Below are positions 22,141 through 33,120 of a DNA stretch of 64,000 bases, piece after piece. A program made the translations under genes and the position numbers. Under the pieces are notes generated by a model that saw only the letters and a list, made by a program, of their open reading frames with translations, ran no database searches and was not told the origin of the DNA. This DNA comes from Gnetum montanum (lineage: Eukaryota > Streptophyta > Gnetopsida > Gnetales > Gnetaceae): the NCBI GenBank assembly GCA_015680685.1, contig MNCI01011963.1:409177-473176 (forward strand). The letters run 5' to 3'. Position 1 is the stretch's first letter, and every line of letters starts with the position of its first letter.

Positions 22141-22700
22141 TAGTTAAAAGAGAAACTCATAGAAACACTAATCCTATGAGCACTAGATTGGTCTAGACCT
22201 TTTCAAATCATGATGAATGCATCAAACTACACCTTGGAAGCAATGCTCATGCAAATGGACGATAAGAAACACCCATACTACATCCACTACATGAGCCAAA
22301 GCATTATGGAAGCACAATTAAATTACACCACCACTAAAAAAGAATTAATGGTAGTGGTGCACACTCTAGACAAGTTCAGGTACAATGTGCTTGAAGTATT
22401 TATGCACATAGACCATAATGCAATTCACTTCCTCATGAACAAGCCAACGGTGAGCCCTCATTCATACGGTGGCTCATGATCTTGTCAGAGTTTGATCTCA
22501 CAATGGTAGATCGAAAAGGGACCGATAATGTGATCACTGATCATCTCTCTTGCTCAATATGGGATAATAAAGAGGAGAAAATCCTACTTTCCAATCAATT
22601 TCTAGACAAACTCCTCTTTACAAGAGTAATAAATGAACAAACGTGCATAGAAACAACATGGTACAATGACATCCTCACCTATCTTCTCACTTAGGAGATG
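22141..22700 (+). pseudogene. RNase H of element C
   Basis: RNase H would degrade the RNA of the RNA-DNA hybrid. FQIMMNASNYTLEAMLMQMD sits where FEI-CDASDYAVGAVL is usual, so the first catalytic Asp is Asn. YYIHYMSQSIMEAQLNYTTT and KKELMVVVHTLDKF follow, then HIDHNAIHFLMNK with the DH motif. The segment QLNYTTTEKELLAVV is characteristic of the Athila/Tat branch. The continuation FDLTMVDRKGTDNVITDHLS is the usual RNase H to integrase linker. Confidence 0.85.
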
Positions 22701-23990
22701 CCACAAGATCTTGATTTTACAGAAAAGTAACAATTTCTTCATTGAACCAAATACTTTATGAAAATCAATGGACACCTCTACAAGGTGTGTGTAGATGGCC
22801 TGATTCATTAGTGTGTCCATAATGAAGACCAACTATGCATTTTCCAGGATACTCACGAAGGGCCTTGCAATGGCCACTATGTAGGGAGATGCATGGCCAT
22901 AAAAATCTTGATGGAAGGATACTATTGGCCTATAATCTTCAAGGATGCCCACTAGTTTGTTCGATCTTATAAATATTGTCAACAAGATGGGGGGGATGAT
23001 CGCTCACATGGAAGGTCCTCAACAATGGATTCAACCACTAGAACCTTTTAACATATGGGGCATCAACTTCATGGGTCCCATCACATCCATGTCAAATAGA
23101 AAGACATATATTATCATAGTAGTTGACTACTACATAAAATGGACAAAGGTAGTAGCTGTTACTAATTGTACATTATCCACTGCTACTAGATTTATATAAC
23201 AAAATATTGTACTTAGGTTTGGGGATCACATTTACTAATTTCTGATAATGGAACTCATTTCACAGGTGCCACTTTTAGAAAGTTGATGGAACACTTGGGG
23301 GTTGAATATAAATTAACAACACCCTACCACCCTCAAGAAAAGGTAACCAACTAAGAGAACACAAAAATACTAACACGAACTATTAGCAAATATAGGAAAG
23401 ATTGGAGTACAAAACTTAACAATGCCTTCTAGGCTTACTGCTTAACATGGAAACTTCCTATTGGCTACTCTCTCTATGAATTAGTGTATGAAAAAATTCC
23501 AATACTCCCGATCTAATTTGAGCTCTGTATCCTCTCAAATACCTATGATTTGAATCTTGACCTAAGTCTAGCATAGAAAGAAAGATTGATCAACCTAAAT
23601 GTGCTAGATGAAAATTGATTTGTGGCACTATCTTTGATTGAGATGCATAAGGCATTCAGCAAGTAACATCATGACCTCAGAATATGAAAGGTAAAACTCC
23701 AACCAAGGGATAAGGTCCTCTATTGGAACCCCACACATGTACCTTAGAAGGAAAAATTCCAAACATTGTAGGAGGGACATTATATAATTGATCAAACCTT
23801 TTCCTTTGGGGCCATGTTGATCTACAAGCCTGAAAGCCCAAATAAAAAGAAATTCATCAACATCCAACAAATAAAACCTTTCCTTGAACCAAGACAGGCC
23901 AGTGTAACTACCACCTCGATGAATGAACAACCATGTCCTATCTTTCAGATCTCCTCCTTCCAACTCAATCATAGGGGAGATGGCCATCCA
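22701..23990 (+). pseudogene. Integrase of element C
   Basis: The zinc-binding N-terminus is recognisable at about 22810-22985: DTHEGPCNGHYVGRCMAIKI, MEGYYWPIIFKDAH, then YKYCQQ. The core starts at WGINFMGPITSMSNRKTYII (about 23059) with VVDYYIKWTKVVA carrying the first Asp. SDNGTHF-like sequence with the second Asp lies at about 23245-23265. The C-terminal part near 23690-23890 contains QPRDKVLYWNP-like and KPFLEPRQ segments. Stops, frameshifts and a small deletion near 23215 inactivate it. Confidence 0.8.
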
Positions 23991-25603
23991 TGCTAACAAT
24001 CCATATGGCTTTTCAATTTTTCTACTTGTTTTTTCCACATTTTTGATTTTACAAGTTCTTTATTTTACAAATCTTTTAATTTTTAGATTTTTCTAATTTT
24101 ACACCATTGTTAGTACCTTTGAACCTTTCTTGATTATTTTACACTTTCTTATATATTTTACTTTCTTCTATTTTTTTCAAGTGTGATATTTCCTCATTTT
24201 TGCTAATAAAATAACTTTTTTGCCATAGGACACAATGCCACTGTTACTATTTACTAATGTGGGTTTATGCTTAATGTTGTGATTATCAATGTTTGGTTTC
24301 TATTTTTGAATTTTGATGTCTAATGACTATGACATGGTTTATTTTTCAGGGAATAGATAATGAGTCCATGTCATCTACTCATCCAATCAACTCTATGATT
24401 TTCCTTATTCTGGGAATTTAAGTTCCCTTTCATTAAAGAAACTTTTAATCAATTGGTGACCTTGGTAATTTTGGAATTAGTAAGGATTCAATGGTTTGTA
24501 AAGGTATGACTTCAAAGGAAATCAATACTCTTTATACTCTTCTACTTGCTTGAGTGCTCGAGTGTTTTTCACAAACTTCTTACCATTCCATTCCAACGAC
24601 TAATAAAAAGTCAAATAAGTCTTTGCATGGTGTGGCTCCCATTCAAAAATCCAAAAATAAAAAAACAATGGGAATTTAAAGCACATCCATTAAACACAAT
24701 AAATGAATAAGTCCTTGCATGGTGTGGTTCTCATTTTAAAAAAAAGAGAGAAAAAAATGATGGAAATTCAAAGCACATCCCTTGGACAAATAAATAGGCT
24801 ATAAGCTTTGGTTATGAGACTAGAAAGACATGCATCCATTCCTGAAGAACCCCTCTAACTAAGGCCCTCTCTCACTTACTACTTCTCTCTTTTCTTCTCT
24901 TTATGGAATGGTGGTTGTTTTGTGAAAGCACTTTCATGTCTTGTGCTGGTGGATTAGTCTTAGAGTGGTGATGTGAAGTCATTAAAAGTGGCTAGTTTTG
25001 GTCTAGACTAAGGATGGATCTTCTTAAGTCATTTTAACAGAAATTCCAGAAGGGACTTCTTATGACCTCAATTCAGAATTTCATTTCACCTTCTCCATCA
25101 TCCATCCATGCTGCCATAACTCACCTCACTACTAGGTTCTATGTTATGCTCTATGTCTTAGTCAAATGTGTTGGAATTCTTAGATAGATTCTTCTTGGTT
25201 GGTCCTTAACTTTTCATTATTGTTAATCAACTATGGGGTCTATGGACTCCTTAGTTGAGGTTATGCAAGGGCAATAAGGTCATGAGCCTGCTATGGGGAG
25301 GAACCACTTGCATAGCTCTTAGCTTGATTAGTTAAGGTTCCTTACCTTAGACATTTCTACAATCCTATCTTTCGCATATTCCATTGTGTATTCCACTGAA
25401 TCCTCCTTAACCTCTTATTTCATTCATCCCATGAATCATTTTTCTTCATTTTTCCAAATTTATGAGCTCCAACACCCTCTTCTCATGTTTTCATACTATT
25501 CTTGGCCTTTTGAGCTTTCATTTGACCCCAATTTCATTTAAAAACTCTTTGTATTTTGTAAGTTTGACCAAAGTCAACAATCATCTATGGTGATCAACAT
25601 CTA
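23991..25603 (+). other. Noncoding region between integrase and internal promoter of element C
   Basis: No long frame is present. The block aligns in order with D (about 48600-50230, minus strand) and partly with A (2480-3700). It contains a 92-bp unit repeated twice (about 24612-24703 and 24704-24790, around GCATGGTGTGG) and the conserved GAGCCTGCTATGGGGAGGA near 25280-25305. Conservation of order across three copies indicates it belongs to the element and is not an insert. Confidence 0.7.
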
Positions 25604-25821
25604 CGTTGATGAGGCCTCATCAATGCAAACTACATCAACAAGGCCTTGTTGACATAGTGCAAAAATCCTATATATACCATGCACTTAGAAATTTTCATCA
25701 TTTTCCTTATAACACATAGGGAGTTTTTTGCCATTTTTCACAGCCCAAAACATTCTAGAGCCCATAACTTCCCAACTGTTTGTCCAAATTACTCTATTTT
25801 ATGATCCTACACTTACCAAAG
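25604..25821 (+). promoter_or_regulatory. Internal U3-like promoter and first exon for ORF3 (element C)
   Basis: GATGAGGCCTCATCAATGC and CATCAACAAGGCCTTGTTGAC (about 25607-25652) are the same motif type as in U3. ACATAGTG follows at 25652-25659 and TATATATA at 25669-25676. In the 3' LTR the order is identical: AAGGCCTCATCAACATAGTG, then CTCCTATAAATA (29285-29325). A start site would fall near 25700, giving an exon of about 120 bases ending in AAAG at 25821. That the module derives from U3 is inferred from motif order and spacing. Confidence 0.6.
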
Positions 25822-26130
25822 GTAAGTTTTTAATTGTGGAAAATGCAAACCTTATGGTTTCTAATGAAAATTTTTGAAAATTTTTCTAACTCGCCCAAAG
25901 GGTTAATAATCTTAACGATACACAAACATTACTTTTTTTGAAAGTTATCCCTTTCAAAAACCTCCAAGATGATCTATTAATAATAACATATAAATCAAAT
26001 AATGATTAGAGTAATTAAATCAACCATAATCACAACCTGGCCAAGTGTAAATATCCTAAAGAGATAAAGGTATCACAATTGCTTCATGTTACACAATGAT
26101 TGCTAAGTCATGGTATTATTATGATTATAG
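25822..26130 (+). other. Probable 5'-UTR intron before ORF3 (element C)
   Basis: A perfect plant donor, CAAAG|GTAAGTTT, lies at 25821/25822. An acceptor, ATGATTATAG, ends at 26130. D has the matching donor (CGAAG|GTAAGA) and acceptor (GATTATAG) with an intron of 319 bases against 309 here. In D the acceptor is followed immediately by ATG; in C that codon is ATA. Splicing is inferred, not shown. Confidence 0.55.
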
Positions 26131-28983
26131 ATAGCACCAAAATCAAAATTCCTGTAGGAAGGAGAACCCTCTTAACTAAGGGAGAAGTGGCCTAAAGCTA
26201 GAAGGGGCCAACAAAAACAAGCTCAAGAATTTCCAAAAGCAACCCATGCAATGGGACCTCTTTGTGAGGAGCCTAAAGTGAAATCTATTTAACAGATTCT
26301 AGAAGAAGTGCTCGTTGAGCAATCACAACGAGGAGAAGTGCTTGGACTCATGCCAAGTCTTGAAGTTACTTTGACTCAAGCCTACCTTGACATCATCAGG
26401 TCCCAAGAGATTCAACAATCAGTTCTTCAAGAAATAAACTTCGAGCCATTCTTGGAAAAAGCTCTAGTAGACATAAAAACACAACTACAAACCTCTCCCA
26501 TTTGGCCAATCATCACATCTAGTGGGAAATGGTACATGGAAGAGACATATCTCTTCTAGAACAATCAAATTTGGGGATCCATAGTAAAGATCAAGGATAT
26601 TCAGGTATCCTACTCAGTTGAAGCTATCATGAAAGCATTGGGGTTATCTAACATTAGGACACATTTGGTGGAGCTATCAATGAAGGGTGATCTTGAGGCC
26701 AAAAAGGAGTGGAATCAGTGATGCTATGGGTTTGACCATAAGGAGTACAACGTGCTCACATTTGTGGAGCACATCTATTTCAAAATCATGGCATAGCACC
26801 TCAATTCAATAGTGAGGCCAAGTAAGGTGACCACCTTTTCACTCGAGCATGTGCTACTCTAAGTGAGAATTTTCCTTTGAACCTTCCACAACTTATCTAC
26901 TTGGAGATTGAAAAATTTTTCAAGGAAATGAATGTGGAAGGAAAACTCTTCCCTTTCCATGCCTCATCTGAAAACTCTACAAATGGGTAGAAATCATTTG
27001 CTATTTTAATGATACAATCAAGCATGCTCCTTTGGCCTCATGGTTTGAAATTCTTAAAGAAAGATGCCAACAATAACTCAAGAAGAGGAGTAGCTACCAT
27101 CACCGTTGCCCACTCAAGAAACAACATTGGAAGCCCGTCCAACCATTGAGCACTTGTGCAAAATTTGAGAGAAGCTCTTGAGTGAGTAAGAGTAGAATGT
27201 AGGGGCGAGTGGTGCGAATCCATCTATGTATAGGCTAGTAACAAGTCACTTTAATGAGGTGACTTACATGTTAGTCAAATGGAGGGGTGGGCCAATATTC
27301 TTTACCCAATGAATGTAGTTGCCCATGAGGTTAGATCCTAATGCTCAAGAGGTGACGATGTCCTTATCAAAACACCATTTATTCATAGAAATCTCTAGGA
27401 ATGCAACCACCTTCTCAGTGTGATTGGAGGAAGGTGGAAGGATAATTGTCCTAGTGATGCAACACTAAGGATAAGAGATGACAACTAAATTTGTTGTTGA
27501 TCGTGTTGCCAAAGCACTAAATGCACCTACAGTGTCTATACTAGACATATCTACACTTTGAGATGTGCAAGAATTTGTAAGCACAATCAGCAGAAAGTTG
27601 AATGTAGACAAGCATGAAGAATTGCTGGATCAAATTGGTGGGGATCAAGTAACCAATTTTGGACATCTTTGATTTTTTAGAAAACATCACTGCAACCCAG
27701 TCAGAGCTACTAGATGCAAGGGGAAAGTGCATCATTCTAGAGGGGCAACTCAAAATGGCTCAAGCACAAATTCAACACTTGGCCACAAAGGTTGCTGAAT
27801 TACATGCCCACTTTACTAACCCTACGATTCTCAGCCCAAAAACAACCAGAGATGAAGCTTTCCAATAGCTTCAAGAACAATTTAGGAGCACTAAGGAGGA
27901 GGTAGTAATAGCCATCTTTATCCAATCCATAATATAGGCAAAGACCTATCCAATTTAGAATAACTTGACTCAGATGCACTAGGAGAATGAGGCTCTAATC
28001 GCATAGAATCATCACCTACATAATGTTGATGCCTAAAAGGAAAAAATTCAAGAATTTATTTATTAGTAGCAAAAGCAGCTAGCAAAGGTCAATATGGAAT
28101 TGAGGAAATTGACTACAAAGAATCAAAATCTATTAATGGAAGAAGTTCATGCCTTGCGTCAAAAGTCTACCATCGAAATTACCGCTTGGAAGAATGAAGC
28201 TTTAAAATTTGAAAAACTCAAAAATCACTATAGAGACCAGGTTGGTTTGCAGAAGGAAGTCAACAAGAAGCACATCTAGATGATGAAAGAAAAAATAAAT
28301 GAAGCCCTCTAGCAACTCTAACAAGGAAAAGAAGTTTGGCAGCCCATTGTTGATGGGATTGATGCCTACAATAAAGTAGACATTTACTTAAAGGTGTTGC
28401 AAATAGAAGAAATGATAGAGTACATAGAGTTGGCTAATATCTATTACGTGAACCTAGCTATGCTAACTGCCAGATAGCTATGGTTAGAATTAGAAAAATA
28501 AGTGACTAGCTCATATTTTCTATATGAGATAGAGTTCAAGCATCATAAAGACACTAAGTAGAAGCTTGAGGTTGCAAATGCTAAACTTAAAGTTCTCAAA
28601 GCATGATTCATAGATTAATGATCAACTACTGAGAACTTAACTAAAAGGATGAATGATTATCAGGAGTTGAAGAATAGAGTCATAGCATTTGACATTGAAT
28701 GCAAAAAATTTGTTTCTTGGTTCATCAACGCGAAGGAGTTATTTCCAGAAATTCTGTGTCCCTAGGATTTGCCCATTCTGACCCACATTGGCAAAGCTAT
28801 GTAGATGGTGCATGATCTAAAACTAAGGAGGAGAAAATGAAAGCATTGTTGGATGCTTTCTGCCTCCCACCAAAATTTCTAGTAGTAGTAAGATAGCTGC
28901 AGCTACCTCAACCATTGCACATGCGTGAAGTTGATGAAGGTTCCTTAGAACATCAAGAGCCACCACCACCTGGGACTATCTGA
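26131..28983 (+). pseudogene. ORF3 of element C, about 950 codons, function unknown
   Basis: A frame runs from the position of the D start codon (here ATA) to TGA at 28981-28983, with about twenty in-frame stops and at least one frameshift near 28830. The N-terminal third contains GEVLGLMPSLEVTLTQAYLD and IKDIQVSYSVEAIMKALGL. The middle has YNVLTFVEHIYFKIM, ENFPLNLPQLIYLEIEKFFK and LWPHGLKFLKKD (in another frame). The last half is rich in Lys, Glu, Gln and Leu (KMAQAQIQHLATKVAELHAH; MELRKLTTKNQNLLMEEVHA) and should form long coiled coils. The middle resembles, by eye, the 'putative plant transposon protein' domain found in Athila-type elements. It is the third gene of this family. Confidence 0.65.
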
Positions 28984-29218
28984 TCTTCTCCACCAAAGTT
29001 CATGCCATCAAGGAACATGCTATCTAGTTTTGAAGAGTCATGTCAAGGTGTTCAATTTTGTGTCCTAAACACCACCATATTTGTAATGTGTTGATTTGTA
29101 TACCCTGGCACTTCATTTAAGTCAGTCTTTTTTGTTTGTGAAAGGTTAGTCAATAATCCTATACCATCCCAATTTTGTAAATAACTTGAGGACAATTTTT
29201 CATTCAGCCGTGGAGATA
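28984..29218 (+). other. 3' untranslated region and polypurine tract of element C
   Basis: A conserved block (TAGTCAATAATCCTATACC, then CCCAATTTTGTAAA and CTTGAGGACAA) precedes the purine run CGTGGAGATA at 29209-29218, which touches the LTR. G has the same order at 59530-59623. Confidence 0.7.
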
Positions 29219-29942
29219 TGATGAGTCATAGTTTTGTCAACTACATTGACAAGGCCTCACCAATGCATTGTATCATGTGTCGATAAGGCCTCATCAACAT
29301 AGTGTTTGTATTTCTCCTATAAATACATTCCTATGAACTGCATTTATGGCAACAAAATTTTAGAATTAGTGAAGCTCTTGCAGTTTGTTCATTTGAGAGA
29401 GAATATTTTCCTTAAGTGCCCGTAGCATGAGTCATTGAGTGTATGGATCTTTATTTGAGCATTGTTGTACCTAAGCATGATAGTCTACGAGGAAATAAAG
29501 ATAAGCTTTTTGATAAATCATGTGGCATTTTGGATAGATTAAATATTTTATTTATGCATTTAATGTTTTCAATTATTTATTAAATGTTTTCAATTATTTA
29601 TCAAATATTTTCCAATAATTAAGCTAATGAAGTAGTTAAATAAGATAAGCTAGATAAATTAAACACATAAGTATGACCACTTCAAGTGTAACACGTATTC
29701 ACTTGGTGATCCTAGTAGCATTATTGCTTGGTACACCCAGTAGCATAGTGCTTGGTAACACAGTAGTGGATACATGGGTTTAGGATGTGAGCGGAGAGTG
29801 GGACTAGATGCTTATGTTGGGACTAGTTAGATATTAGTTAATTAGTTAAGTTAAATTAGTTAATCCAATTACTTTTATCTCCCTTTTGAAAACCAAACCA
29901 TAAAATATAAATTAGATGCCTAAATTACACTTAACCATACCA
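29219..29942 (+). repeat. 3' LTR of element C, truncated
   Basis: The LTR begins TGATGAGTCATAG at 29219 and aligns with the 5' LTR through TATAAATA (29318-29325), AATAAAGATAAGC and the TTACACTTAACCATACCA block. Similarity ends at 29942, about 165 bases early. A short internal duplication (TTTCAATTATTTAT) lies at 29567-29600. Confidence 0.85.
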
Positions 29943-29949
29943 TATGCCT

Positions 29950-31290
29950 TAACTATCCTACTATCCTACTTAGTGTTCCTTACTAGTGTAGAGTTTCCCA
30001 ACTATCCTAGTTAGTACATCTACCACCTTCTTCCCTTTGCTAGGATGACATTGCACTATGAAATCAAAATCTACCAATAACTTTATCCATCACCTCTATC
30101 TCATATTCAGCTATGATTGATTCATAATGTACGATAAATTCTTTTAATCTATCCAAAATGTATTCTACTCATCACATAAGTAATGTCTCCAAACCTTAAG
30201 AGAAAGGGTAATGGTATCAAGCTCTAAGTCATGAGTTGGATATCTAAAATTTGTAAGTGAGGGTGAGGATTTCAATGGTGAGGATTTTAATGTTGATCTT
30301 AGGTAGCAAGGGGTCTGGTATTGATATTACATGAAATGACAACAAATTTAGTAAGTGATCTTCAAGTGGAACTATTGATTCTTTGCCTTTCTAAAAATTT
30401 CTTAATGATTTATAGGGATCCATTACTCAACAAATTTTTGGAAGGTCTATTTTCATGTGAATTCTAGATTATTTACCTCATTTCTTAAGTTTTCAAATTA
30501 TTTAAATTTAGTTTAGAAAGATTGATGTTTGGATGCTGTCGACGCTTGTTATTTATCAAACTCATTTTTACTTGTAGAATTTGTTAATTTGACAATGGTT
30601 TCTAAGGTTTTTGATATTCAATCATTATCATGCTTTATAAATTATTCAAAAGTGGACTTCCAATTTTAATCTAGCATCTCCTGAATTTGGAAATATTTCT
30701 TATTTTGTTAAATTTTTAAATATTTCATCAAGTTTTGAAAAATTTGAAAGGGATATTATCTCTAATATTACCTTAATCAAGCATTCTAAAACCCTCACTA
30801 TAGTTAATGGTTTTTGCATAAGTTGGTATATAATTGAAGTTGATCTTGATTTACTTAAGTGAGAAATCCTTCTACATGTGAGGAATTATATTAACAAGGT
30901 GGGGGCTTCCTCTCCCTCCACTTAATGTTAATATTTTCATAGAGTGTTCAATTTGCTACCCCAAAGGGAAGGTTTTTCAAGATTAGTTGTAAGCATGAAA
31001 ATATAAAAATATATCCCCAAAATAATTAGGCCTTTTCTTTATATTAATTTGGAGTTTCTCCTCTCTATAGTACTCCTCTACTTTTGTAATGTAGATATTT
31101 ATTTTTAATGTATATATATTTTGAGTCTAACATCCCACCCCCCACCCCCCATGAGTTGGATATCTAATCTCATAAGATTTTAGTTATTTAGAAGCATAGA
31201 CCACCACATGTCAATCTTGCATGAGAACATCACCTAAAATGTCACCTAAAGAATCTATGTATACATCATAAATCTTACTAGAAACTCATG
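29950..31290 (-). pseudogene. RNase H of element E, split by an insertion
   Basis: Reading right to left, VVYASK-stop-LKSYEIRYPTHD (31230-31151) matches VAYASRQLK..ERNYPTHDLEL of plant Ty3 RNase H. After the insertion the frame resumes with HDLELDTITLSLKVWRHYL (30240-30170), then LLVDFDFIVQCHPSKGKKVV and DVLTRIVGKL (to about 29990), where relatives have DYDF-IQYHPGKANVVADALSR. The order and codon phase on both sides of 30248-31150 show that the insertion split a once continuous gene. Confidence 0.85.
30248..31150. mobile_element. 903-bp insertion of unknown type with 17-bp target duplication
   Basis: The 17 bases ATGAGTTGGATATCTAA occur at 30231-30247 and again at 31151-31167, flanking this segment. 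They encode the Y-P-T-H part of RNase H in element E. The insert has no LTR, no clear terminal inverted repeat and no poly-A; its plus-strand right end is C-rich (about 31132-31150). One stop-free stretch lies at about 30658-30860 (plus). A long target duplication of this size points to target-primed insertion as for LINE or SINE elements, but the family was not recognised. Confidence 0.75.
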
Positions 31291-32440
31291 AGATCTAAAT
31301 AGGTTCTAAGATTAACCTCTATTTTAGCTTCTCAATAGTCTTTTGACAAGCATCTAACCAAGAAAAAACATAACCTTTTCTAAGTAGCTTATGTAGAGGT
31401 GTTATAATCTTACAATAATCCTCTACAAACCTTCTATAATATCATGCTAGACCTAAGAAACTTTTGAATTCATTCACCAAATTTGAAACAAATCAATCCT
31501 TAATTGTTGTTATCTTAGAAGGATCCACTACTATATCTACTCTAAAAACTACATGTCCAAGAAAATATATCTCTATCTTTTAAAATACACATTTAGAAGT
31601 AGTGCAAATAGTGGTTATTCTCTTAAGTCTGCAGTATTATTCTCAAGAATTCCTTAAGAGCTTCTTCATCCTTAAAATAATTCAAAATATCATCAATAAA
31701 GATGATGACACATTAATTTAAATAAGAATGCATCACACTATTTATCAAGTGCATTAGTGAGTTCAAAAGTCATAACTAATAACTCATAATGGCCATATCT
31801 TTTTCTAAAAGTTGTTTTAGAAACATTCTCTTCTCAAAGCCTTACTTGATGATAACTAGACATCATATTGATTTTAGAAAACTCCATAGCCTCTTTTAAC
31901 TAGTCAAAAAAATCATTGGTCCTTGGTAGAGGATATTGATTCATGAATATCACTTGATTCAACTAATTGTAATCAATACACATCCTTAAGTTATCATCGT
32001 TATTTTCGTAACAACCACTGGTGCATCCCAAGGTAAAACACTCAGTTAAATCATGTCCTTGTCCAACAGCTCTTGAGTCTACACCTTTAATTCTACCAAC
32101 TCCACTAGATAATCCTATGAGATTTCTTAGAGATTAGTTAGGTTCCAAGTTCGAGTGTAATCTCAAACTGAATCTCTCTATGAGGGAATACCTCAAAGAG
32201 TTATTTCCTGAACATATCTAAGAACTTCTGAATCACTAGAATCTATTCTATTCCTAATTAGACTCTTCATGCATGAAAATAATATAACAATTTTTTATGA
32301 TCTGAAGTAACTATTGAAACTTTTTAGTTGTTACTAGGTCAAACTTAATTAACATTTTTTTGTTTGGATTTTAACCACTTTTCCACTTGTAGAAATTAGT
32401 GAGAGAGTCTTGCTTGTACTAATTAGCCATTTATCATATC
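31291..32440 (-). pseudogene. Reverse transcriptase of element E
   Basis: The catalytic loop reads VIIFIDDILNYFKDEEALKE (about 31710-31650), matching VFIDDILVYS of Ty3 RT. Further left, AFLGLA-YYRRF-like and other connection residues appear with stops (about 31490-31380). The N-terminal side (about 32000-32200) contains a broken RLVELKVQTQELLDKD-like segment. Many stops; no continuous frame exceeds 60 codons. Confidence 0.75.
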
Positions 32441-33120
32441 TAGCTAGTAAATCCATCCCAAGAATCATATCTTATTCTCTTAGTCCCATTACTAGTAAAT
32501 CCCATCCCTCCTATTACCTTGTGTCATCACCTAGGTTAAAAATAACATCTTTGAAACTACCATACTAAGAGAATGGATTTTTTGAACTAAAAATGAAGAA
32601 CACATAAGTGAGAACTCAAGTTATAAATAGATCATAACTCTAAGATTCACAAAAAATGACTAGCACTAGGATCAAACAAGATCAAGAAATAGAAACCACC
32701 AATATTACCTATTGTGTCTATAATAGTATTAGGTTATTCATCCAAAGGTTGATCTATCAAAGCATATACTTTACCCTTGTAGCTTAAATCCTTATTTTGA
32801 ACTATCATTTTTGGAAACTATACCACCTTTTACATTGTATTATCATCTAGGTTAAAAATAACATTTCTAAAACTACCATACTAGAAGAATGACTTGTCTA
32901 AACTAACAATAAAGAACACATAGGTGATAGCTTAAGTTATAAATAGATCATAACTCTAGGATTCACAAAAAATGACTAGCACCAAGATCAAACAAGATCA
33001 AGAAATAGAAACCACCAATATTATCTATATTATCCATAATAGTATTAGGTTATTCATCCAAAGGTTGATCTATCAAAGCATAAACTCTACCCTTGCAGCC
33101 TAAATCTTTGTTTTGAACTG
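32441..33120 (-). pseudogene. Aspartic protease of element E with 316-bp tandem duplication
   Basis: The active-site region reads LILFDPSASHFL (about 32695-32660) where LFDSGASHSFIS is expected, so D-S-G has become D-P-S. The same region recurs 316 bases to the right (about 32835-33120), including CATAACTCTA-GATTCACAAAAAATG. The two copies differ by scattered changes. The duplication disrupts the protease frame. Confidence 0.75.

Larger units (their letters stand above)
16926..29942 (+). mobile_element. Asp-family Ty3 element C, nearly full length
   Basis: The order is: 5' LTR, tRNA-Asp primer site, gag, protease, RT, RNase H, integrase, about 1.6 kb of noncoding DNA, internal U3-like promoter, intron, ORF3, polypurine tract, 3' LTR. 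The 3' LTR breaks off at about 29942, some 165 bases before its expected end, at the junction with element E, so the target duplication cannot be tested. All genes are interrupted by many TAG/TAA/TGA codons and some frameshifts. It is the best plus-strand reference for the family. Confidence 0.9.
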
